DNA of 64,000 nucleotides from Planococcus citri (taxonomy: Eukaryota; Arthropoda; Insecta; Hemiptera; Pseudococcidae), in the NCBI RefSeq assembly GCF_950023065.1, contig NC_088678.1, positions 59,240,460 through 59,304,459 on the forward strand, read 5' to 3'. Positions 23,801 to 34,650 of the stretch are shown in pieces. Position numbers and translations under genes: made by a program. The notes under the pieces are model-generated. The model worked only from the letters and a program-made list of their open reading frames with translations. It was not told the origin of the DNA and searched no databases. Position 1 is the first letter of the stretch. Each line of letters opens with the position of its first letter.

Positions 23801-26800
23801 ATTTGATCGGTTTGTTTTGAATGACTCACATGTTGTCAACTTTCTAAATTCCAACAAAAAAAAGGGTGGGAGGGGGATTCAAAATTTATCGCTCATTTAG
23901 TAGTTTGAAAATGAAAAAGGTCAAAAGAAGGGTTTTCAAAAATTGCCAAAAAAAGTGAAAATTATTTTTTAAAAAAAAAGATTTTCACAATATTTTTTTT
24001 TGACTTTTTATAAATAGGTACCTATGTGGTTAACTAATTTAAGATGTTAGAACTTCACATTTTTTCTGGGAGAGGGGGAATGAACATTGATTTTTTTACC
24101 ACAACTTTTCACAGTGTTTCTTCAAAATTTGAAAAAATTATAAATTAATCCACTGTAACGATTTTTTGAAATTTCTTTCAAATTTAGTTTTCCGTCATGA
24201 AAACGTCTCAGAATAATTTACCTACCCAAAATCGTTTCCTGGTTTTTGTTTTAAAATGAAAGTGCCCTAAAAAGAGATCAAATCTACTAATTTTATTGAA
24301 ACTTGGTGATAGATAGGTACATATTTTTTTTTTAGATTTTCTTACCATTAAATTTAACTGAAAGAAGAAAAATCTCGAGAGTGTCTAAAATTTAGAATTA
24401 TGAAAATATGCGAAACTCAGTCAAAAAGTCAAAATAGGTAAATCAGAGCCATAATAGGTAGGTACTTTAGCTTTTTTATATTATCTTTCCGTAATTTCAT
24501 TAAAATCCTTAGATACTACAAGTATAAGTATTACCAGTACTCCCTGTTCCAAAATCTCAATTTTCATCAAAAAATTCTCATATTTTATTTCTCTAACATT
24601 TGACAACCTTCAGTAAGCCTCGCAGCATCCACAACTTATTACGCGCCCACCAAACGTGCCAGAAAAAAACTCGGTTTGCCAAAAAAGAGCAACAGACATT
24701 GGTCGAAAAGGGTCATCAACTGAATGGTCTGGAACAGCAGGGGGATCATTAAGGATAAAATGACGCTAACATTTGGGGTAAAATACCAACAATAATGTAG
24801 CTTATTTCTCTAGCAGTGACCAAATTGCACACCGCCGCATCGTATTGATACAGAATTACAGATACCCAATACCCATCGAATTGGTTGTTTCTTTTGAACC
24901 CATTTCGAAGTTGATACTTTGTGGAAAAAAGCAAATAGATATCGGTGAAACTAAGTCAATTCGTCATGTTGTTGCCACACATTTCGATACTTTTGGAAGA
25001 GAGAGAGAACTTGGTAATAGTTTTTTTCCATTTCTACCGAGTTCGAATAACTGTTTCGAAACTGAGATTCGTCGTATTTTACTATAGGTAAAGCGCGAGG
25101 GTATAGTTGGCGTCGTCGTTGTTAAAATATACTCAGACGTTGCAGTTCCAATTGTCTCCGATAAAAGTAAAAATCAGCTTAAACTTTTTCGCAAAATGGT
25201 ACTCGGTTTAAATTTACCAGTTCCGTCGAGGGAAAAATTCCCTAGGTGTTTAGGAAATGCAAAAGGAACATAGAGAACAAGCGTACAGTATTTCAATAAA
25301 ATCGTTTTCTTTAATTTCAAACTTTCTTATTTGAAATCTGAGCAGATGCAAGATAGAAGAGCGAAGAAAACGATGGATGATTAGTAGTGTAAAGATTGTA
25401 CGTGCATAGTCGTAATTCACGCGCGTTACGTGACGATGACGACGTTAATTAAAACGACGACGATGGCATCTTGAAGGCGTGATTTTCGCGAATTAGCGCC
25501 GCCAAGACGACGCGACAACGACGTGTTCGTTGAAGCGAGGTTCACAGAAGACGTATGCAATGGAAAAAAATTTATAAAGAGGTTCTGTAGTGTACAAAGA
25601 AGGTCTTTTTTTTGTGTAAATTTGACGCCGGTAAAAAGGCGAAAAGAGAAAGATTTTCTGGTCCGAAGATTTCATTTATACTAACAACGCCATTGCCATT
25701 GCCACCTTGAAAGAACTTTATAATGTAATTTTTTTTCCATCGTGTAGTCCCAACAACGTCCTATTAAAATAACGTAATTTTTAAGACGGCTGCATCGACA
25801 ATAAAAATAACGAAATACGAACGTAGCTTAGGTATACACTTGAATAACATTGAAGAAGAAGAAAAAAAGCACTTCCGCCGTGTTACATTTTAAGGTGTAA
25901 AATTTACCATATTTTCAAAAAGCAATTCTATAACCGTAGGGAAGTTTATTTGAATTTCGTAATTCGAGTTCTTTGACGTTTTATACGGCGGATAATAAAG
26001 TTGATGAGGTGCTCGGGTCTCCAAAGTTGATATTATGGTTTTGTCGGCGATTCGTTTAGTTTACATGGTGCTTTGAACACGCAAACGGGTATTTTTTTGA
26101 ATCAAATACGTGCGGCGATTTTCACCGCGGTCCTTTGATTAATTACGCCTTGCGTTCGTTCCAAAAAGGTCGCGCTTATCAGAGTTCTCTATACGCAAAG
26201 GTAACCAAATTCCAACTCGGCGTCCGCGAGAAAAGAACTAAATGGTCGTGAATTTTTACCAACAGTCTGAAAAAAAATACTTTTTTGTGATAAATTAACT
26301 CGGAGTTGGCATCGTCTAAAGGAAAATAACTAAGGATTTTTTTTTCCAAGCAGTGTATTTTTATTTCAAACTTTTCCTGGAGCCCGTACAAGCGTTCCTT
26401 TTTTTTTAGGTGGATTTCTCCAACGTTAATAATGGCTATTATGATTCGATAAAGTAGGGGTGAAAATGAAAAGTAAATAAAGAATAGCTTATTGTCTAAT
26501 CGAAAACAATGAATGAATGAAAAATTAATAAAATTCATGTAGGGAGGTACCTACACAAGTAATTTCAAAACCGATAAGAAGTGCTTGAATTACTATCATT
26601 CAAATCAGTATCAATAAATGGACGTTCTTCTAAGGATAGGTAAGGATATAATTTAAAAATGACCTCAGCTATAGTTGAAAATGATTAGGTACCTACTTTT
26701 ACAGATATAGTGGCCCTGGAAATGATTTTATTGATTCAGATTAGGCCATTTTTTTAACATACATATGTAATATGTACATATAAACGCATTGCCCATCTAA

Positions 26801-29800
26801 TGACCTAGTTTTGCTCACCAAGTAGGTAAATTCGATTTTCCCAAGAAAATTTTTGATTTTCATTCAAAATCACGAATCTAAGTACCGTATCCTCAAAATT
26901 CTTATTTTTTCAGGATCGGGCTAACTTGTCATTTTCTATTTCCTAAATTATTTATACTTAAATATTGTGAAACTGACGCATCAAGTGCCAAAATTTTAAA
27001 AAATGCATGTAAAAAAAACTTCAAATTGATAAAACATAGCAACATTTTTTTCAAATGCGCAAAAACGTCTAAAATATAGAGAAAATTTGTTTAAAATTTA
27101 AAATTACTAAAAATTGATAACATTTTAGTAAAATTAGACAAGCAAACTAGCCATTAAAATTTTGTTGAAAAGACATTTTACAAAATTTGAAAATCGCTAA
27201 AGAAATGATAAAATAGTTTGGACTTTGAAGTTTAAGCAAAGTCATCCAAAAGTTGTATAGATTATTTTAAATTTCCAATAAATGATCAAATACATATTAG
27301 ATACATATCTACTTACCTAAAAAAGAATGAAGTTTTACGAAAGTAACATAAAGTATTATAAAGAGCTGTAAATTTTGCATAAAAATTACTAAAAAGTATT
27401 ATAATTTGATCAATAGCCAAAAAAATTGTATAAAGTTTGCAAAAAATTACACAAAATTTGATCAAAACTTATTAAAATGACAGAAAAGCTTGATAAACCC
27501 TGAAAAATTGATAAAATATCTCGGAATTGCAACCAAAATTCCCAAAAATTGCAAACATTTAATTGAAATTTTCAATGATCAAATAGATAGTATTAAAATA
27601 AGAAAAAAATTAAATTTTGGTTCAAAATTGCTGAAAAGCATGTTGATGAAATTTTAAGAAAATTGGACAAAGTTTATTGAATGTTTCATAAAAAAATTAA
27701 AGTACGAATCATCGAATGACTTGTTATAAGTTGAATAAAACAAATTCGTAAAATATTTCAAAATTTGCATTGATTATGAATTGATAATTTCCAAAAAACG
27801 ATGAAATAACGTATCAATGAAATGTTGCCACATTTGCATAAAGCATGGTACCTTTTTTAAAAAAGTGCGTATTTTACATAAAAATTACCAAGTTGGTAAG
27901 AAGAAGTGAATTTTGTTTTAATCCAAACATAATTTTCAAAAAAATTGGTCAAAGTTTGCAAATAAAAGCATGAAAATTGCAGAAAATTAGGAATCAAAAA
28001 TTGATAAAAATTTGAAAAAATCAAACGACGTTTACAGAAAGCTCCCAAAAACTGCAAAATTCATATTATACAATGTTCAAGAAATGGTCAAATAATTATG
28101 AAATTTTCCTAAAGTTACATAAAATATCATAAACTGTAAATTTTGGGCACAAATTACTGAAAAATTTCAAAAAAAATTGATAAAATGAAAGTTGCATAAA
28201 ATATCATTAAAACTTGTTAAAATGACATAAAAACAATTGAAAATCACTAAAAAAAAATGACGAAAAAAATGGTGAAATAACTCGAAATTGAAACAAAATA
28301 TTACAAAATGCCCAAGATTTCAAAAAAATAATAGAATTAAATAATTGTAAATTTCGTATAAAAGTTACTAAGACGTATGTATCAAAAATTGATGAAATTT
28401 TAAGAAAATTGAACAAAGTTTACAAAAAAAATGCATAAAATACCTATGATTAAAGTTTGTTAAACTAACGTAGAAAAAATTAATAAACAATTTAAAAAGT
28501 CTTGAGACATCTCAGAATGATCCAGTTTGAACTAATATTTCAGATTTTTCTGTTTTTCGCGAGGGCAAATGTTTTCGAAAATTTGTGATTTGAAAAGTAG
28601 AACAACGTCAATGAAAGAATTTGGTTTTTCTGATCTCAACATTTCTCAAAATTCAATCATAGGTCCGAGCGAAGTGAGGACAAAAGCATTGGAAAATTTA
28701 TAGGTAGTTCGAAAAGATAGAAAAACATTAATTTATTCGATTTTTCTGATCTTAACTTATTCTAAATTTCATCAATGGTTTCTTGAAATTCTAATTGTAA
28801 AAGTCTTGAGACATCTCAGAATGATCCAGTTTGAACTAATATTTCAGATTGTTCTGTTTTTCGCGAGGGCAAAAGTTTTCGAAAATTTATTTTGATGTAA
28901 AAAGTCAGTTTTTCCACCACTGACATTTTTAAAAGTTTAAACAAAAATACTTTCCAAGCACAGTTATCAGAATACTTACCTATGCATTTCGTACGATTCT
29001 GAGGAAATTTTATTGACTTTGTTGAAGGAATATTTCTTGAATTTTTGTATTTTTAAAATTTTTTGATCATCAGGAGAATTATTCAAATTTTATGATTGTA
29101 AAATCTAAAAATTCGCAGGAGCCTTCCAAACTACAACGAATTGATTTAAAAGGTCGAATTTAGATAGTAAAATAAATCTTTTGATTTTTCTTGTCTAAAA
29201 TGGACCACATTTGAATTCTTTAAAAAATAGCTCTAGTCTAAAAATATAAAACGTAGCCTCTAAAATTCAATCCAGCTGACCAAGTATTTCAAGATGATGC
29301 TCTTTTGATTTTTCTTCGTCCATTCAGCCCAAGGTAGGTAGGTACTAGGTAGGTAGCGTACTTGGAATTTTTTCAAATCGTCAACGTTCCCAAAAGAAAA
29401 TTCGACCATAATATCGTCACCTACTGCAACACTTGATGACGGTATAGGTAGACCTTTTATTTTATATTGTTCTTTCTATACCTACCCTGAATTACCCTCT
29501 TTTTTTTCACGAATTCGTACAATGTTTTCTTATCGCTTGTGATCAACTATACGTGGATTTAAAACACAGAAAAGGAGAGAATACGAATCTATGCAATTTT
29601 TCGTCGCCAGAGCTTTTGTTACATTAAATTTAAAGCACGTTTTCAAGTAATAATTAAAACGAAATTATAAATATTTTCAAAGAATACACCGTACAGTAGA
29701 GTATGAACCAGCTCCGGCGTATAGCTTTGAAGAAATAAAAAATAAAAAATCTCCTAATAAGGGCTGAGTTTAAATACGCTTGCGTTTTTTTCCTCATTAC

Positions 29801-30076
29801 GCTCAAAAATTACCCGCATAGAAAATTGGAAATTTTTCAAAGGCCAAAGTGCTATTTCTACCGGCGAGATTTCCTTTTAGTTAAGATTTTCCGCTACGCT
29901 AAACAATAACGAGCGAACGGCTATTTTCATGTAGATTTGTCGCTCGCACTTTGCGGTCAGTAAATTATGAGCCTTTTTTCCCTACTACCTCGTATGTATG
30001 TATTTTGTGTGTCTGTAAAATCTAACTTTGCTTGGATGTTATTTATAACGAGTGTATTATGTTTTTTCTTTCACAG
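17805..30076. other. Non-coding sequence upstream of the K2P exon
   Basis: No exon is recognisable in 12 kb. Less repetitive blocks (about 18100-21700, 24600-26550, 29400-30060) alternate with A/T-rich decayed repeat (21780-24550, 26700-28900). The block 26900-28500 is a long run of loosely similar words such as TTGATAAAAT and TTGATGAAATTT. A 304-bp spaced duplication lies at 28497-28885. The acceptor at 30076 implies that a 5' UTR exon and a promoter of the K2P gene lie somewhere to the left, here or outside the window, but I could not locate them. Confidence 0.4.
28497..28885. repeat. Direct duplication, 304-bp spacing
   Basis: About 85 bases starting AAGTCTTGAGACATCTCAGA occur at 28497 and again at 28801 with very few differences. 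Both copies continue through TCTGTTTTTCGCGAGGGCAA. The ~220 bases between them include a weaker relative near 28660-28740. This may be a partial tandem duplication of a larger interspersed repeat; the family is not identified. Confidence 0.7.
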
Positions 30077-30306
30077 GTCCGCCAAGGAGCAACAAAAAAA
30101 GTAATACACGATGGACGATTGACTCGAAATTAGAGTAAAAATTATGGAATGGATGAATCTAAAAAAATTCAAGATAGAATAAAAGATATTAACGCGGTTG
30201 AAAACGATAACAATGAAAGGGTGATATTCATATGTCCTGGATGTGATATGACAAAAAACAATGCCGAGAAAAAGACGAGCTGTTGTAATTGCCGAGTTTT
30301 TTGCAG
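30077..30306 (+). CDS. K2P potassium channel, first coding exon (5' UTR 30077-30148, CDS from 30149)
   Basis: This exon encodes the cytoplasmic N-terminus of a two-pore-domain potassium channel. A strong acceptor (GTTTTTTCTTTCACAG, ending 30076) precedes it and a GTAACT donor follows at 30307. The ATG at 30149 opens 158 coding bases, 52 codons plus two bases. The next exon at 46287 begins with exactly one base before a clean frame, so the phases match. The 53 residues start MDESKKIQDR and end in a cysteine-rich segment: C29 and C32 (CPGC), then C45, C46, C48 and C52 (CCNCRVFC), just ahead of M1. A basic or cysteine-containing CR-K-T stretch before M1 is familiar in several K2P channels. The paired cysteines might bind metal or be acylated, which is inference. 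Two short upstream ATGs lie in the leader. The ATG choice is supported by phase and by the acceptable G at -3 and +4, not by transcript data. Confidence 0.75.
30111..30122 (+). promoter_or_regulatory. Upstream ORF 1 in K2P leader (3 codons)
   Basis: ATG GAC GAT TGA lies in the 5' UTR part of the exon, 27 bases before the start of the second upstream ORF. It is seen directly. Any effect on translation is inference. Confidence 0.4.
30144..30182 (+). promoter_or_regulatory. Upstream ORF 2 overlapping the K2P start codon
   Basis: An ATG five bases upstream of the proposed start, in another frame, opens 12 codons and stops at TAA 30180-30182. It therefore overlaps the main start. Its context (A at -3, G at +4) is at least as good as that of the main ATG, so it could limit channel translation through leaky scanning. 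Function is inferred. Confidence 0.4.
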
Positions 30307-31639
30307 GTAACTATTATCCCATATTGTTGTCGTTGTTCGTCGAGTAGGTAGAATTTTTATTAAAATATTTTTCCATTTGTTTGACGTTTGGATAAATGTT
30401 TCATTTTTAGATTTTCATTTTTCCATTTTTTTTTTTTTTTTTTTAATATATTACTCGGACGAGATGCTGTTTAAAGTAAAGATTAAGCGGTTGTTTTTTA
30501 TATATGAACGAACGCAGTGGTTCTTAAACTAGAATTTTTGCGAATACGAGTAATTCAATGAAACTGAAAAAAATTAAGGTCGAGTAATTTTATTTAAATT
30601 TTTGTTGCGATGGTATCTCGAGGTTAATCGCCGTGTAGAAGGACACGTCTTTTGAAGAAAAAAAATTAAACGACGTGTACAAAATGAAATTCATGTCAAA
30701 GACATAAAAAAAATTTAATCACAAGGGAAGAGTGAATCGTTCTCGAAAAATAACGTCAATTTTTTCAGGAGACGATGAAATTTATTAAAATAAATTTCAA
30801 AATTCTTGAAAAGTAATTAAAATGCCTACGAGAAAGATGAATTGAATTATGAATTTGTTTGCTGATAGAAAAGGTTATGAAAATTTATAAAATATTACGA
30901 ACTCGGGAAGTTGAATTCTCCAATGTAACTTTCCTCTAAATTGAAGCCGGTCATCATAAGTGGTCACCAAAAATCCACGAATTTAAACAGAAATTCTCAA
31001 ATTGGCAGTTCTCAAATCAATGGAATGCCTACATAAGAATCTTGCGAGCTACAAATTTAGGTACCGAAATTTCATTCTTTTCTTGTTTTATTTTTTTATT
31101 TTTTGAAAATTGCAATGGTTGGAATTTTTCAGACCTTAAACTAGAATTTTGAAGTTTTTTTGTAAAATTAAAAATCTGACAAATACATTATGTACCTATG
31201 TATTATTGAATAGGCACCTTACTAATTAATCATGATTCACATAGTCTGAAGAATCTTTCCGACGATGAGAAATTTGGAGAACTTGAGAGAAATTTAAATT
31301 TTCCATTTAGTAGGTAATAATTTCAAACATAATTTCTCATTGAATAAAACAAAAATCGGAAATAAAAAAAATACAAACACAACCTTACGGAGAGAACCAA
31401 AATATAAATTGAGTAAACGAGCATTGAGGGAATTTTCAAGTCAGGATCCCCAAAATTTGACCTTCGCCGTTGGAAAGAGTCAAGGCCGATCCAAATGTAT
31501 CCTTTTGCACCTTCCCTCTTACAAACTCTGAAACCAATTTATTACACCTTTTATGCAGTTTGGTTTTCTGTATTATCAGGCAAATTGCTCGAGACTCTTC
31601 AATTTTGTTATTTTTTTGGGGGGGGGGGTGTTTATAGTT
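30307..31639 (+). other. K2P intron 1, first part, no other feature
   Basis: AT-rich intronic sequence containing a long T run near 30427-30444 and a G10 run near 31620. The open frames at 31340-31785 show no domain. Nothing here suggests an additional exon, and the phase of the flanking exons does not require one. Confidence 0.5.
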
Positions 31640-32393
31640 ACAAGATTTATTTATTTTATTTAATGAGCCATATATACAGCAACTTATCGGCTAGAGGCTC
31701 GTATTTACGAGTGAAAAGCTTAAAATTAGGTTATACAGAAAATAAAGATAAGTATGTACATACAATTTTAAATTTTTTTATCTAATTTTGTTGAGATTAG
31801 AATAACTTTGTCTGTGTGAGAAGGGTTGTCAGAGAGGAGGACCTGTAGTTGGTTAGAACTTACATTAGGTGTCTGGAGCGTTCATTCTGGTAGGAAGGAC
31901 AGTCTATTAGTAAATGAGCAATGTTTAGGGGGATGTTGTTGCATTCTGGGCATAATGGAGGAGGCTGTTCAAGGAATATGAATTGGTGAGTGAGAAGGGA
32001 GTGGCCAGTCCTGAGTCGAGTGAGAAGAACCTCAGATTTACGTTGATGTTGCTCAGAAGTTTTCCATAAAGATGTGGTGTTTTTGATGCTTTTGAGTTTA
32101 TTTGAACTTGGAACCTGAGACCATGAAGATTGAAATACTTCATGCATTAGTGTTTTGGAATGGAGTTTCAAATCAGATAGAGGGATTGGTATGCCTGTTT
32201 AGCTATTTTGTCTGCTAGCTCATTTCTTTGAATCTGGGAGTGTGAAGGTATCCTACATAGTATGGGTGTGTTATTTTGGAAGAGTTGAAGGAGTTCAATG
32301 ATCTCAAGTGATATAGGATGTGAATATTTTGACCTATAGTTTTTTATTGATGAAAGAGCAGATAAAGAGTCAGTAAAAATTATGACATTATTT

Positions 32394-33115
32394 GAGGCCA
32401 CTAGAATCAAATCTCTACTTCTCCATTTTCGAACTTTTTGAGAAAAACGCAAAAAACCTCCCTAGCATTTATCGTAACATAAAATACCGAGGTAATATGT
32501 CTAATATTTTTGTACCAACATGACGATAGTGACCCACATGTTTGTTTTACCCTACGCGTTGCCGTAAGAGTTCCTGGGCAGTTTGAAGTTAGGAGAAGTT
32601 AAGTTTTGTCTCCAACCGTACACTTTTTACATCGTTTTAGGGCACTTAATCAAAAATTGTTCTAGTAATATGGTGCTAAAAGTTGAAGAAAGCTTGGAAA
32701 GTTTGAGAAATTAAAATAATATTGCATTTTTGACCATTCATTTGGAAATTGAAATAATTTTCCTTTTTTTTTTCAAAGTAAAAAAAATTAATTTTTGTTA
32801 ATAAAAATGAAAGGTGTTTTTGGGGGAAGGGTCCTCACTTGATGAATTTATTCAATTTCAAGCCTAATTTCAAGGCATAACACTAGTCCTTCATTCAATT
32901 TCCACCAGGTTCGTTTCTAAACTTGACTTCTCCATTAAAAAAGTTCACTTTTGATTCTAACCCCTAACTTTACACGCTGTTTAACCATACTTCCTTACAC
33001 AAAATTGAAATTTTGACATTTTCATCGGATGCGGCACATGTTGTAGTATACCAAACCATGCTTAACTCATTTTTGAAAAAAAGTGGAGAAGTAGACATTT
33101 GATTCTAGTGGCCTC
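32394..33115. mobile_element. TIR element nested in the RNase H region of the non-LTR element, 722 bp
   Basis: The ends are inverted repeats of about 32 bases with one mismatch, starting GAGGCCACTAGAATCAAAT. ATTT lies directly outside both ends (32390-32393 and 33116-33119), a likely 4-bp target duplication. Removing the element with one ATTT rejoins the RNase H reading frame without a shift, which independently supports these borders. There is no transposase; internal sequence is AT-rich with no clear substructure. Superfamily not assigned. Confidence 0.88.
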
Positions 33116-33877
33116 ATTTAAAGAAAAATCAAGGGAATATGAAATTGCAGATTTAATTGCATATAGTTCAGCAGTAAGGATAGTGCAAAGGGAGGGGAGA
33201 GCAATGGGGATAGATACATCACCATGAATGATTGCACATATACTATCTAGTGAATTGTTGAGTTTTTGAACCATCAGTATATATATGACTGAATTCTTCA
33301 TACTTGTCAAGAAGGAGTAGAAAATGTCTTTTAAGTATGATGGAGTTGGTGTGATCTTTGTTAAATTCTGTCAAGGACAGGTCGATAATAGGGTTAAAAG
33401 ATTTCCAAGGTGGGATAGGGTTTACTAACAAGTGGTGTATTTTAATGATATTTTCTTCAATTTGTTGGAGAAAAGATTGGAATTTTACAGATAGTGAATG
33501 TATAGGAATTATATATTCCAACTTTAAGTTGAAGTCAGGGTTTGATTTTATGCTCAAGTATGTTAATGTGGAAATATATTGTCTACGTATGTCAAGTGGA
33601 CATTCAGAAGCATCATTAAGAAGGCTTACAGTGAGGGTAGTTCTAAAGGCTCTAGTGGAGATTCAGACAGCTGTATTTTGAATAGTGTTTAGCCTGCAGA
33701 GGCGACTATCAGGGGCATAAGTATAGACAGAACATCCATAATCTAAAACTGGTCTGATGAGTGTGCGGTATAGTTTGAGTAAGGTATGATGATCAGAACC
33801 ATAAGAAGTGTGTGAAAGTTTCTTGAGCAGATTCATTTTTTTGAAGCATTTGGATCTGATTTCTTCTATATGAGTGA

Positions 33878-34516
33878 GTCATTTTGAAAACCCTATTCTG
33901 AACTTTTTTAAATTTTTCAGGAAATGAAAAAAAACTGTTTGGGGCGCTTTATTTTTATGGTATAACAGTAAACTTGTGCAGTAATTGATAGGTCTTATGG
34001 TTACAAATATTTCTGTTCCTTTACCAGAACTTGAAGTTTTGTAGGCTGCGAGCAATTCCATTGTGAAATATGTGGAATTATGGGGTTTTCGAAATGACTT
34101 TTTTTTCAACTCTGTAAAGTGACGCAAAATCCTACAAAATCCTACAAAATCACATAACTTCAATACCCAAAATGATTGTATACAGATTTTCATTGAGGTT
34201 ATACCTGCAATCTACGATTTAATTAAATTAATGTGATAAAGAAGCAACAAAACTTTTATCCATTTTACGGCATAAATTCAAAAATTGAATTGCATTGACG
34301 TTTATGAAATTAATGTTCTTTGTTTGTCTTATAAAAAAATTATTTCAAAAACCCCATAACTGCAGGAGTTATGGGGTTTTCGAAATGACAAACGCTGAAA
34401 TATGCACTATTGAGCTACCTTCCAACGTTATCAGATAGAGCGCGCAACGCACCATCAGAATCAGTGAAAAACATAAAAACCCCTTAAATTGTGATTTATG
34501 GGGTTTTTGAAATGAC
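33878..34516. mobile_element. Short TIR element nested in the RT region of the non-LTR element, ~639 bp
   Basis: The ends are short inverted repeats (GTCATTTTGAAAACCC on the left, its near-complement on the right). TGA sits directly outside both ends, so a 3-bp target duplication is possible; the target itself is nearly palindromic, so the exact borders are uncertain. The unit TTATGGGGTTTTCGAAATGA recurs inside near 34078 and 34370 and at the right end near 34496. At 34354-34378, CCCCATAACT and AGTTATGGGG form a perfect hairpin around a 5-base loop. No coding capacity was seen. Confidence 0.7.
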
Positions 34517-34650
34517 TGACTCATATGAGAGGACCAGGAGAGGTTGTTGTCAAAGATGATACCTAAGTATTTAACAGAGGGAAGGGTTGAAATTGGAGTA
34601 TTATTGAAGTGTATGTTTATTTCATGGGCACATTTATTAGATTATTACAC

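Larger units (their letters stand above)
31640..34650 (-). mobile_element. Non-LTR retrotransposon, 5'-truncated and decayed, with two nested insertions
   Basis: Read on the minus strand, translated pieces give, in order: the end of a reverse transcriptase (KYLGIIFDNNLSWSSH near 34520-34600, then LYRTLIRPVLDYGCSVYTYA near 33740-33800), a split RNase H domain (YTDGSK near 33270, TAELYAI near 33170, FTDSLSALSS near 32340-32380, PSH...NELAD near 32200-32250), and the C-terminal LLTRLRTGHSLLTH with CPEC...H...C (31900-32060). RNase H downstream of RT points to an I-like group rather than RNase-H-lacking lineages. The 3' end shows TAAA-type repeats near 31640. Damage includes an in-frame TGA at 33663-33665, frame shifts near 33250 and 32175, and insertions at 32394-33115 and 33878-34516. 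The 5' part is missing. It lies antisense to the K2P gene. Confidence 0.85.
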
